From assembly GCA_937890845.1 (NCBI GenBank), contig CALADR010000255.1:1-54679 (forward strand): DNA of 54,679 nucleotides, read 5' to 3'. The DNA is from an uncultured Bacteroidales bacterium. GTDB lineage: Bacteria > Bacteroidota > Bacteroidia > Bacteroidales > UBA932. Position numbers and translations under genes: made by a program. Positions 26,324-34,162 of the stretch are shown here, piece by piece. The notes under the pieces are model-generated. The model saw nothing but the letters and a program-made list of their open reading frames with translations. It was not told the DNA's origin and did not search any database. The stretch's first letter is position 1. Each line of letters begins with the position of its first letter.

Positions 26324-26737
26324 TTATTCCGGTGATGTGGCCAAGATTACTTTATAGTGATTTCTTTTGGCTATATTCATAACCTGGACAACTTCCTTGA
26401 TAGGGACACTCTCGTCTGCATAGATTGAAAATGTCGGATCCTCCTCAGTCTGCAGCAGTTCTACCAATTCGTCTTCTATCTTGTCAAAGCGGACAGGGGT
26501 CTTGTCTCCGTTTATATGATATGAGAAAGAGTCTGTGTCCTGATAGTGCTTGATGGAAACGCTGACTGTAGCTTTGGCGGATACCTGTCCTGTACTTTTA
26601 GGCAGCAGAAGCTTCAATGCATTCGGATTTACGAGTGTAGAAGTTACCAGGAAGAAAATCAGCAATAGAAACACAATGTCTGTCATAGAAGACATTGAGA
26701 ATCCTGAATCTACCTTTGTATTTCTCTTGATTGCCAT
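26324..26737 (-). CDS. exbD: ExbD/TolR-type proton-channel subunit
   Basis: The 137-residue protein has one transmembrane helix (MTDIVFLLLIFFLVTSTLV) containing the conserved membrane Asp (D in MTDIV) needed for proton flow. A periplasmic domain follows, ending with VPIKEVVQVMNIAKRNHYKVILAT, typical of ExbD. It lies between exbB (11 bases upstream) and tonB. Confidence 0.93.
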   Translation of the reverse strand: MAIKRNTKVDSGFSMSSMTDIVFLLLIFFLVTSTLVNPNALKLLLPKSTGQVSAKATVSVSIKHYQDTDSFSYHINGDKTPVRFDKIEDELVELLQTEEDPTFSIYADESVPIKEVVQVMNIAKRNHYKVILATSPE

Positions 26738-26748
26738 ATTGTACCTGA

Positions 26749-27456
26749 TTATTTGGCTGAATCTGCCGGTTCATGCAGAAGATCCATAAAGTCTATAGTG
26801 GTGCTTTCCATCTTGAAAACCAGGTCTGAAATCCTGGATGTAAGGTAGTTGTATCCGAAGTAGGCAAGAATGCCGACAATAAGTCCGCCGACAGTGGTTA
26901 CCATTGCGGTATAGATACCTCCTGACAGAAGGGTTATATCAATGTTATTCCCTGCGTTTGACATATTGAAGAATGCCTGGATCATACCCATTACTGTACC
27001 AAGGAATCCGATCATCGGTGCGCCTCCTGCAATGGTTGCAAGCATCGGAAGACCTTTTTCAAGTCTTGCCACTTCTACATTACCCATGTTTTCCACAGCA
27101 GTCTGGATATCCTGTAAAGGACGTCCTATGCGCTCTATTCCTTTCTCTACAAGTCTGGCAATAGGAGAATCGTATTTCTGGCAAAGCTCTACGGCAGACT
27201 TTATTTTGCCGTCATGAATCAGACTGTGGATGTCTTTCATGAAATTCTTGTCTATCATGCTTGCCTTGCGGATCATCCAGAATTTTTTTCCGAAGATGTA
27301 GATCGCGAGGATAGAAAGAGCCAGAAGGACGAGCATCAGCCATCCGCCCTTGGCTGCCATCTTGATAAGGGAAAAAGTTACCTCTTGCTGCTGAGGAAGC
27401 ATGTCACCGGCTACAGCGGCTGTGTCGATGCTGGACTGTAAAAGATTGAAAAGCAT
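26749..27456 (-). CDS. exbB: ExbB/TolQ/MotA-type proton channel protein
   Basis: The 235-residue protein has three membrane segments: GGWLMLVLLALSILAIYIFG, then LPMLATIAGGAPMIGFLGTV and a third one in SGGIYTAMVTTVGGLIVGIL. A cytoplasmic loop (IARLVEKGIERIGRP) lies between the first two. It forms the pentameric proton channel with ExbD that energises TonB. It is first in exbB-exbD-tonB. A TATTTTTG -7-like box lies upstream at 27505-27498 on the minus strand, without a clear -33 element. Confidence 0.92.
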   Translation of the reverse strand: MLFNLLQSSIDTAAVAGDMLPQQQEVTFSLIKMAAKGGWLMLVLLALSILAIYIFGKKFWMIRKASMIDKNFMKDIHSLIHDGKIKSAVELCQKYDSPIARLVEKGIERIGRPLQDIQTAVENMGNVEVARLEKGLPMLATIAGGAPMIGFLGTVMGMIQAFFNMSNAGNNIDITLLSGGIYTAMVTTVGGLIVGILAYFGYNYLTSRISDLVFKMESTTIDFMDLLHEPADSAK

Positions 27457-27540
27457 TGTCTTTATCTTGTATTTTTAGTTTTATATTCAATGAACTGCAA
27501 AAATAGACAAAAAATTGGAATTATTGATATCTGTCTTTTG

Positions 27541-27575
27541 CAATTTCAGCGAGCAATTTCAGCGAGCAATTTCAG
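27541..27575. repeat. 13-bp tandem repeat, 2.7 copies
   Basis: CAATTTCAGCGAG occurs twice in full (27541-27553, 27554-27566) followed by a partial CAATTTCAG. It lies between truA and exbB, outside coding sequence. The copies are identical, as expected for recent slippage. Confidence 0.9.
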
Positions 27576-27583
27576 TACTGCTG

Positions 27584-28360
27584 CTAATATGTGACTTCAC
27601 TCAGGAATAGCGCGTTTCCAGGTACAGATTCTCCGGCATCGGAACGTTTTCCTGACAAAATAAGATTTTCGAACCATGCGTAGTCTCTTTTTCCGCGTCC
27701 GACATCTACGAGGGAGCCGACAACAGCTCTAACCATGTTTCTGAGAAATCTGTCCGCCCTTATGGTAAACACTATATAATCTCCTTCTTTGGCCGGGAAC
27801 CCCATTTCTGCCACATGGACCGGGGAGTATGCTTTCCACCCGGCATGTGTAACCGAGCAGATTGAAGTCTTGTTGTTTCCTCCTGTTTTTTCAAAGCAAC
27901 TGAAGTCGTGACATCCGAGCAGTAGTGATGCGGCTTCGTTCATTCTGTCTATATCCAGTGGGTAGCGGCAGTACCAGGAGAAATTTTCCATAAACGGGTC
28001 TTTTTTTCTGTGGATAAAATAATGGTATTCTCTGGATGTGGCTGAAAATCTGGCATGAAATTCAGATGAGGTTTGTGCTATCTCGTGAATGATGATGGAT
28101 TTAGGTAGGATGGCATTCAATTTGTAAGCAAGTTTTTCTGCGTCGGGGACGGTCACGGAATCGTCTGTGTCGAAGTGGGCTATATAATTGACTGCGTTGA
28201 CACCTGTATCTGTCCTTCCGGCTCCAGTTACGGTAGTTTCGGATTCCAGAAGCACTGAAAGTGCTTTCTGGAGTTCTTCTTGGATGCTTTTCTGATGCTT
28301 TTGGATCTGCCATCCGAAAAAATATGAGCCGTTATATGAAAACCGAATAGAATATCGCAT
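27584..28360 (-). CDS. truA: tRNA pseudouridine(38-40) synthase
   Basis: TruA makes pseudouridine at positions 38-40 in the tRNA anticodon stem-loop. The 258-residue length is normal. The N-terminus MRYSIRFSYNGSYFFGWQIQ, the catalytic GAGRTDTGVNAVNY (nucleophilic Asp in RTDTG), SREYHYFIHR and the late FLRNMVRAVVGSLVDVGRG are all conserved. It is divergent from moxR. A TATTTTTG box on the minus strand at 28412-28405 may be its -7 element. Confidence 0.95.
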   Translation of the reverse strand: MRYSIRFSYNGSYFFGWQIQKHQKSIQEELQKALSVLLESETTVTGAGRTDTGVNAVNYIAHFDTDDSVTVPDAEKLAYKLNAILPKSIIIHEIAQTSSEFHARFSATSREYHYFIHRKKDPFMENFSWYCRYPLDIDRMNEAASLLLGCHDFSCFEKTGGNNKTSICSVTHAGWKAYSPVHVAEMGFPAKEGDYIVFTIRADRFLRNMVRAVVGSLVDVGRGKRDYAWFENLILSGKRSDAGESVPGNALFLSEVTY

Positions 28361-28381
28361 ACTTTGTAATGTGAAAATTTG

Positions 28382-28389
28382 TAACTTTG
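28382..28389 (+). promoter_or_regulatory. -7 element for the moxR-bat operon
   Basis: TAACTTTG fits TAnnTTTG and lies 45 bases before the moxR ATG. A TTG upstream at 28364-28366 is closer than ideal (15 bases), so the -33 element is doubtful. Confidence 0.45.
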
Positions 28390-28434
28390 AAAGATTTTGT
28401 TTTGCAAAAATATTAAAAATTAAGACATAATTAT

Positions 28435-29427
28435 ATGGAGAGCGTGAACATTAAAGAACTAAATGACCGTATCCAGAAGGAAAGTTCATTTGTCGATATT
28501 CTCACTATGGAGATGGGAAAGGTGATTGTGGGGCAGAAATCTCTTGTGGAGAATCTCCTTATCGGACTTCTTGCAAATGGACATATTCTTCTGGAAGGTG
28601 TTCCCGGATTGGCAAAGACACTGGCTATTAACACACTTGCTTCGGCAGTCGATGCGAAGTTCAGTCGAATTCAGTTTACTCCAGACTTGTTGCCGGCCGA
28701 TGTTATCGGAACATTGATTTATTCACAGAAAAGCGAACAGTTCCAGATAAGAAAAGGTCCGATTTTCGCCAATTTCGTGCTGGCGGATGAGATTAACCGT
28801 TCGCCTGCAAAGGTACAGTCAGCATTGCTTGAGGCTATGCAGGAAAGGCAGGTGACCATTGGTGACGAGACTTTCAAGCTTCCTGAGCCATTTCTTGTAA
28901 TGGCTACACAGAACCCTATAGAGCAGGAGGGTACATATCCTCTTCCAGAGGCTCAGGTTGACCGTTTTATGCTGAAGGTGGTTGTGGATTATCCTAAAAA
29001 GGAAGAAGAGAGGATGATTGTCCGTATGAATAATACAGGCGAGTTTCCGAAAGCTTCTCCGATTCTTAAGCCGGAAGATATAGTACGTGCAAGGCAGGTT
29101 GTGAGGGATGTTTATATGGATGAAAAGATCGAGAGGTATATAGTGGATATCGTATATGCGACCAGAACTCCTCAGGATTATAATCTGTCCAAACTTTCAA
29201 GTCTTATTTCTTATGGTGCTTCTCCTCGTGCCAGCATATCTCTTTCAATGGCGTCAAAGGCGTATGCTTTTATAAAGAGAAGAGGATATGTAATACCTGA
29301 AGATGTGAGGGCTGTTTGCAATGAAGTGCTCCGTCACAGGATAGGATTGACATACGAGGCTGAAGCCGAGAATGTAACGACAGAGAATATTATAGCTGAA
29401 ATAATAAATGCGGTAGAGGTTCCATAA
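28435..29427 (+). CDS. MoxR-family AAA+ ATPase
   Basis: This 330-residue AAA+ ATPase is probably a chaperone for the VWA proteins encoded downstream. Walker A is GVPGLAKT (about 54-61), Walker B VLADEIN (about 115-121), with FMLKVVVDYP and the sensor region after. It starts the moxR-DUF58-batA-batB-batC-batDE operon, and its stop overlaps the DUF58 start by one base (29427). Confidence 0.93.
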   Translation: MESVNIKELNDRIQKESSFVDILTMEMGKVIVGQKSLVENLLIGLLANGHILLEGVPGLAKTLAINTLASAVDAKFSRIQFTPDLLPADVIGTLIYSQKSEQFQIRKGPIFANFVLADEINRSPAKVQSALLEAMQERQVTIGDETFKLPEPFLVMATQNPIEQEGTYPLPEAQVDRFMLKVVVDYPKKEEERMIVRMNNTGEFPKASPILKPEDIVRARQVVRDVYMDEKIERYIVDIVYATRTPQDYNLSKLSSLISYGASPRASISLSMASKAYAFIKRRGYVIPEDVRAVCNEVLRHRIGLTYEAEAENVTTENIIAEIINAVEVP

Positions 29428-30317
29428 TGGAAAACAGAAGTGCAAATGACTTGCTCAGGAAAGTCAGGAAGATTGAGATAAAGACACGGGCTCTTTCACA
29501 CCAGATTTTTGCCGGTGAGTATCATTCTGCCTTCAAGGGACGGGGCATGGCTTTCAGTGAGGTGCGTGAATATCAGTTCGGAGATGATGTGAGAAATATG
29601 GACTGGAATGTCACTGCCAGACTGAGGTCTCCATATGTGAAGGTTTTTGAGGAAGAGAGAGAGCTGACAGTGGTTTTGCTGATAGATGTCAGCCGGTCCG
29701 GTCTTTTCGGAACATCAGGAATGACCAAGAAGGACCTTATAGCCGAGATTGCGGCAGTACTGTCTTTTTCGGCCATTATCAATAATGATAAGGTGGGTGC
29801 ACTCTTCTTTAGCGATAAAGTTGAGAAATTCATACCTCCAAAGAAAGGAAGAAGCCATCTGCTTCATATAATACGAGAGATAATCGAACTTCAGCCTTCT
29901 TCGGACCGAACTGATATCGGAGAGGCTTTACGCTATCTGACAAATGCTATAAAGAAGAGATGTACGGCGTTTGTCCTGTCAGATATGGTGGATGTACATA
30001 AAGACGGATCTCCGAGATATGAGGATGCCTTGAAGGTGGCGGCGAACCGTCATGATCTGTCAGTCATAGAAGTATATGATCCGAGAGAGAGGAATCTTCC
30101 CGATGTTGGACTCGTTCATATAAAGGATTCTGAAACGGGTGAATCAGCCTGGGTCAATACGTCCGGAAAAAAGACAAGGAAAATGTATACGGAGTGGTTC
30201 GATGCTGTTTCCCAGTCTGCGACACGACTCTTCAATAAATATAGTATTGACAATGTAAGCATATCCACAGACGAGGATTACGTCAAGGGACTTATGGCTT
30301 TTTTCAAAAAAAGATGA
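29427..30317 (+). CDS. DUF58 domain protein (VWA-like, Bat operon)
   Basis: The 296-residue soluble protein contains the DUF58 core GRGMAFSEVREYQFGDDVRN followed by MDWNVTARL, then a VWA-like fold starting LLIDVSRSG. DUF58 proteins always accompany MoxR ATPases, and probably act in the assembly or regulation of the membrane VWA proteins. The gene is directly coupled to moxR and followed by a membrane protein. Confidence 0.9.
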   Translation: MENRSANDLLRKVRKIEIKTRALSHQIFAGEYHSAFKGRGMAFSEVREYQFGDDVRNMDWNVTARLRSPYVKVFEEERELTVVLLIDVSRSGLFGTSGMTKKDLIAEIAAVLSFSAIINNDKVGALFFSDKVEKFIPPKKGRSHLLHIIREIIELQPSSDRTDIGEALRYLTNAIKKRCTAFVLSDMVDVHKDGSPRYEDALKVAANRHDLSVIEVYDPRERNLPDVGLVHIKDSETGESAWVNTSGKKTRKMYTEWFDAVSQSATRLFNKYSIDNVSISTDEDYVKGLMAFFKKR

Positions 30318-30338
30318 TTGTCAACAAGAATTGAGATT

Positions 30339-31367
30339 ATGAACTTTTTTTCATATTTGGCGGCGACGCTTTGTATAATAGTGGGTTTTATTCCGGCACA
30401 GGCAGGAAACAGTGGCTTGAAAACACCGGGAAGTTCGTTCCTAAAGCAGCTTCAGGAACGAGATTCTATTCTTGTTGCAGATCAGCTGAAGTACGGATTC
30501 CGCTTGGAAAATGTACCTGAAGGGACCGGATTTGCCCTGCCTGATTTTTCAAAAGGCTTCTGTGACAGTGTTGAGGTAGTATCTCCTATGCGTATAGATA
30601 CACTGGAGTTCAGGAAAGGAAGGAAAGGTGCCCCCGGAACTTATGATCTGGAAGGAAGTATGGTTATCACTTCTTTTGATGAAGGAGAGTATTCCCTTCC
30701 TCCGTTGTCAGTGTTGAGACATTCTGCAGATGGAGTTATTGATACTCTGGTGTTTGAGCCTAAATCAATGACAGTCAAGTCAATGCCTGTAGATACAGCA
30801 TCTTTCAAGGTGCATGATATAAAGGGTCAGGTGCGTTATCCTCTGACTTTCAGAGAATTGCTTCCATATATACTCTTTGCAGTATTTTTCTCCCTGATAG
30901 TATTTTTTATCGTACGTTATATACGTAAGCGCATGGCTGGAGGTTCCGGCGGCAATATGAAAAAGGAGCCGGCTCATATAGTGGCTTTGAGAAAACTGGA
31001 TCATCTTAGAGGTAACAAATTATGGGGTCAGGACAAGCAGAAGTTCTTTTATTCTGGTGTGACGGATGCGCTTAGAGAGTATATGGTTTCCCGTTACGGC
31101 ATCCCTGCAATGGAGATGACTACAAAGGAGATTTTTGACGGTCTTGTAGGAAAAGAAATTCCAGCAGACATTTATGTTGAAGTCAAGGAACTTTTTGAGA
31201 GGGCGGACTTTGTCAAGTTTGCAAAGTATGTCGCAGGTGAGGAGGAAAATGCATCCGCAGTTCCGGCGGCCGTACGTTTCGTTACACAGACATATCAGGC
31301 GGAACTTGATTCGGAGGCTGATGACAGTGCAGTCTCAGAAGACCAGACAGTTGAAACTAAACAGTGA
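30339..31367 (+). CDS. Bat-operon membrane protein with N-terminal signal and central helix
   Basis: The ATG at 30339 is preferred over a TTG at 30318 that directly follows the DUF58 stop. It gives MNFFSYLAATLCIIVGFIPAQA, a signal peptide. A periplasmic beta-rich part (DSILVADQLKYGFRLENV, FDEGEYSLPPLSVL) is followed by one membrane helix (LLPYILFAVFFSLIVFFIV) and a cytoplasmic domain (ALRKLDHLRGNKLWGQDKQK; FYSGVTDALREYMVSRYGIP). The layout resembles the BatD-related or DUF4381-like proteins found between DUF58 and batA. It is acidic at the C-terminus. Function is not established. Confidence 0.75.
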   Translation: MNFFSYLAATLCIIVGFIPAQAGNSGLKTPGSSFLKQLQERDSILVADQLKYGFRLENVPEGTGFALPDFSKGFCDSVEVVSPMRIDTLEFRKGRKGAPGTYDLEGSMVITSFDEGEYSLPPLSVLRHSADGVIDTLVFEPKSMTVKSMPVDTASFKVHDIKGQVRYPLTFRELLPYILFAVFFSLIVFFIVRYIRKRMAGGSGGNMKKEPAHIVALRKLDHLRGNKLWGQDKQKFFYSGVTDALREYMVSRYGIPAMEMTTKEIFDGLVGKEIPADIYVEVKELFERADFVKFAKYVAGEEENASAVPAAVRFVTQTYQAELDSEADDSAVSEDQTVETKQ

Positions 31368-31374
31368 ATAGACG

Positions 31375-32361
31375 ATGTTTTTTGAATATCCTGAAATATT
31401 GTGGCTGGAGATAGTGCCTGTATTGCTTATACTGCATTATCTGTATATTGAGTTGAGAGAGCGCAGACCACACCTGAGAGTTTCGGTTTCTATACCATGG
31501 AAGCTCTCGGGAGGCTCTGTACTTACGTGGGTCAGGCATTTGCCGTTTATCTTGAGGACCTTGGCCGTCATTATGATTATAATAGCCATTGCTCGTCCGA
31601 GATCTTCGGAAAAAATGGATAAGGTTGATACCGAAGGTATAGACATAATGCTTACGATGGACGTTTCCACAAGTATGCTTGCCAGGGATTTCAAGCCTGA
31701 TAGAATCAGTGCTGCAAAGGATATCGCGATAGAATTCATTTCGCAGCGTCCTTCTGACAGAATCGGTATTGTCGTATTTGCCGGAGAGAGTTATACCCAG
31801 TGTCCTCTCACTACAGACAGGGCTACACTTATAAACCTTATGAAAGAGGTGCAGACGGATCTTATCGAGGACGGTACCGCTATAGGAAATGGTCTTGCTA
31901 CGGCTGTAGCCAGGCTTAAGGATTCTGATGCAAAGAGCAGGGTGGTGATATTGCTTACTGACGGAGTGAACAACAGGGGGGAGATAACTCCGCAGATGGC
32001 TTCGGAAATAGCAAAAACCTATGGTGTAAGGGTATATACTATAGGAGTAGGAGCCATGGGAACCGCACCGTATCCTGTAATGACGCCATGGGGCGTGGAT
32101 ATCCAGAATGTTCGTGTGGAGATAGATGAGAAACTGCTTGAAGAAATAGCGTCAATGACTGGCGGAAAATATTTCCGTGCTACTGACAATACCAAGCTTA
32201 TGGAGATTTACAGTGAAATCAACAAGATGGAGAAAGCGCGTACAACTATTGACAGTTTCCCTGTTTATAAGGAACTGTTCTCCATTTATGCCCTGATTGC
32301 GCTTGCCGCACTTCTTATGGAGTTGATTGTAAGGTTGTTTGTAATAAAAAGACTCCCATAA
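31375..32361 (+). CDS. batA: BatA: membrane VWA protein
   Basis: The 328-residue protein has two N-terminal membrane segments, then a von Willebrand A domain with the metal-ion adhesion motif MDVSTSM (DxSxS) and LTDGVNNRG supplying the second Asp. A final membrane helix (FSIYALIALAALLMELIVRL) follows. Bat proteins act in stress and oxygen tolerance and envelope integrity in Bacteroides; the mechanism is unclear. It starts 8 bases after the preceding gene and is followed by batB. Confidence 0.92.
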   Translation: MFFEYPEILWLEIVPVLLILHYLYIELRERRPHLRVSVSIPWKLSGGSVLTWVRHLPFILRTLAVIMIIIAIARPRSSEKMDKVDTEGIDIMLTMDVSTSMLARDFKPDRISAAKDIAIEFISQRPSDRIGIVVFAGESYTQCPLTTDRATLINLMKEVQTDLIEDGTAIGNGLATAVARLKDSDAKSRVVILLTDGVNNRGEITPQMASEIAKTYGVRVYTIGVGAMGTAPYPVMTPWGVDIQNVRVEIDEKLLEEIASMTGGKYFRATDNTKLMEIYSEINKMEKARTTIDSFPVYKELFSIYALIALAALLMELIVRLFVIKRLP

Positions 32362-32379
32362 CTGCAGGAGGAAGATGAT

Positions 32380-33381
32380 ATGATAAATTTTGCACAGGCG
32401 CAATATCTGTTTTTAATATTGCTTATTCCGTTATTCTTCGTATTGCAGGCAATAATGCTGCATCAGAAGAAGAAAAACATCCGCAAGTTCGGTGATGCGG
32501 AACTTGTACGTAAACTTATGCCGTCTTACTCCAAATCGAAAGGTTGGGCAAGAGTAATTCTGTTTTCTATAGGCTTTTTCTTTTTTGTAATAGGACTTTC
32601 AAGACCTCAGATCGGTGCGAAACTAAAGGAGCATGAAGCTAAAGGTGTGGAAATAATGCTTGCACTTGATGTTTCCAACTCTATGTTAGCCGAAGACTAT
32701 TCTCCAAACAGACTGGATAGGGCCAAACTGGCGATTTCAAGGCTGGTAGATAAATTAAGGGATGATAGGATAGGTCTTATTGTTTTTGCCGGAACATCAT
32801 TTGTCCAGTTGCCTGTGACTACTGACTATGTTTCTGCAAAAATGTTTTTAAGTTCTATATCGAATGAATCCATACCGGTTCAGGGAACAGCCATAGGTGA
32901 TGCAATCAATACTGCAATTAGAAGTTTTAGCGCACAAAGCGAGAAAAGCCGTGCGATAATTATAATTACAGATGGAGAGAATCATGAAGATGATCCGGTT
33001 GAGGCGGCCAAAAGGGCTGCTGAAGCAGGAATACGTGTTTTTACTATAGGTGTAGGGTCTCCTGAGGGAAAGCCGATCCCTTTCAATGGAGAACTGATGA
33101 AAGACAAAAATGGTGAAATAGTCGTTACAAGACTGGATGAGGACGTGCTTAAAAAAGTCGCAGAGGCAGGCAACGGAGCGTATGTCAGGGCAGGGAACAG
33201 CGAATTTGGCTTAGCTCCTGTTGTTCAGAGTATAAAGAAAATGGATGAAGAAAAATTCAGTTCAGTTGTTTTCGAGGAGTTCGACGAACAATATATGTAT
33301 TTCTTTGCCATAGCCTTGTTGTTTTTTGTCATAGAGATGCTTGTCGGAGAGAGAAAATCAAAAAAGCATTTGTTTAGCTGA
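32380..33381 (+). CDS. batB: BatB: membrane VWA protein
   Basis: A 333-residue paralogue of BatA. Two N-terminal helices (YLFLILLIPLFFVLQAI; VILFSIGFFFFVIGLS) lead to a VWA domain with LDVSNSM and ITDGENHEDD. The C-terminal helix is YMYFFAIALLFFVIEMLVG. The two VWA proteins probably form a complex held to the inner membrane, with BatC and BatD facing the periplasm. RBS GAGGAAG lies upstream. Confidence 0.92.
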   Translation: MINFAQAQYLFLILLIPLFFVLQAIMLHQKKKNIRKFGDAELVRKLMPSYSKSKGWARVILFSIGFFFFVIGLSRPQIGAKLKEHEAKGVEIMLALDVSNSMLAEDYSPNRLDRAKLAISRLVDKLRDDRIGLIVFAGTSFVQLPVTTDYVSAKMFLSSISNESIPVQGTAIGDAINTAIRSFSAQSEKSRAIIIITDGENHEDDPVEAAKRAAEAGIRVFTIGVGSPEGKPIPFNGELMKDKNGEIVVTRLDEDVLKKVAEAGNGAYVRAGNSEFGLAPVVQSIKKMDEEKFSSVVFEEFDEQYMYFFAIALLFFVIEMLVGERKSKKHLFS

Positions 33382-33414
33382 AATATTTATCGTTGATATC
33401 GGAAGTTTTGAAAA

Positions 33415-34158
33415 ATGAAAAGATCTGTATACATATTGGCTTGTTTGTTTGTTGCAGTCTTTTTTTGTCAGGCGCTTTCTGCACGGCAGATTCCTGACAG
33501 GAAAGATGTCAGGAGAGGTAATCGGGATTTCAAGAAAGAAAATTATAAAGAGGCTGAAATTGACTACAGGAAAGCCCTGGTAAAGGACTCCACTTCTTTT
33601 GCAGCCAATTATAACTTGGGAAATGCTTTATATAAGATGAATGACTTCCACCAGGCCGGTAAGGCTTATGCTGCCTTGAAGGCTTCGGCTGCAGATAATC
33701 CCGGTGCGTCTGATTTGTACTATAACATGGGAAATGTTTCTGTTCAATCCAAAGACTGGCAGTCTGCAGTAGATGCCTATAAGCAGGCTCTTTTGAGGAA
33801 CCCTTCTGACCTTGATGCCAAGGAAAATTATATTTATGCCAGAAAAATGCTTGAAAATCAGCGGAATCAGGATAAAAATAATCAGGATAACAAGAACAAT
33901 CAGGACAATAAAGACAATCAAAACAAGGACCAGCAGGATAATAAGGACAATCAGGATAACAAGGATGATAACAGAAATCAGGACAAAGAGCAGAACAAGC
34001 AGAATTCCCAGCCGCAGCAGTCTGAGTCAAAAATAACTCCGCAGGCAGCTCAGCAGATGCTTCAGGCGATTCAGGCAAAGGAAAAAGAGACTCAGGAGAA
34101 AGTTAAGAAAGAAAAGGCTCAGGCCCTGAAATCAAGACAGAAGGAAAAGAATTGGTAG
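33415..34158 (+). CDS. batC: BatC: TPR protein with Asn/Gln/Asp/Lys-rich tail
   Basis: The 247-residue protein has a signal peptide (YILACLFVAVFFCQALSA), then TPR units (RGNRDFKKENYKEAEIDYRK; ADNPGASDLYYNMGNVSVQS; DWQSAVDAYKQALLRNPSD). From about residue 145 the sequence is a low-complexity repeat of NQDNK/DNKDNQ-like units, ending in a charged coiled-coil-like tail. The TPR part fits BatC. The repeat is coded by degenerate AATCAGGATAA-like units at about 33860-34010 and could vary in length between strains. It would be periplasmic. Confidence 0.9.
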   Translation: MKRSVYILACLFVAVFFCQALSARQIPDRKDVRRGNRDFKKENYKEAEIDYRKALVKDSTSFAANYNLGNALYKMNDFHQAGKAYAALKASAADNPGASDLYYNMGNVSVQSKDWQSAVDAYKQALLRNPSDLDAKENYIYARKMLENQRNQDKNNQDNKNNQDNKDNQNKDQQDNKDNQDNKDDNRNQDKEQNKQNSQPQQSESKITPQAAQQMLQAIQAKEKETQEKVKKEKAQALKSRQKEKNW

Positions 34159-34162
34159 TATT

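Noticed and set aside
33860..34010. Repeat array resembling CRISPR
   Set aside because: The units are degenerate, contiguous and in frame inside batC, coding an Asn/Asp/Lys/Gln-rich tail; there are no spacers or cas genes.
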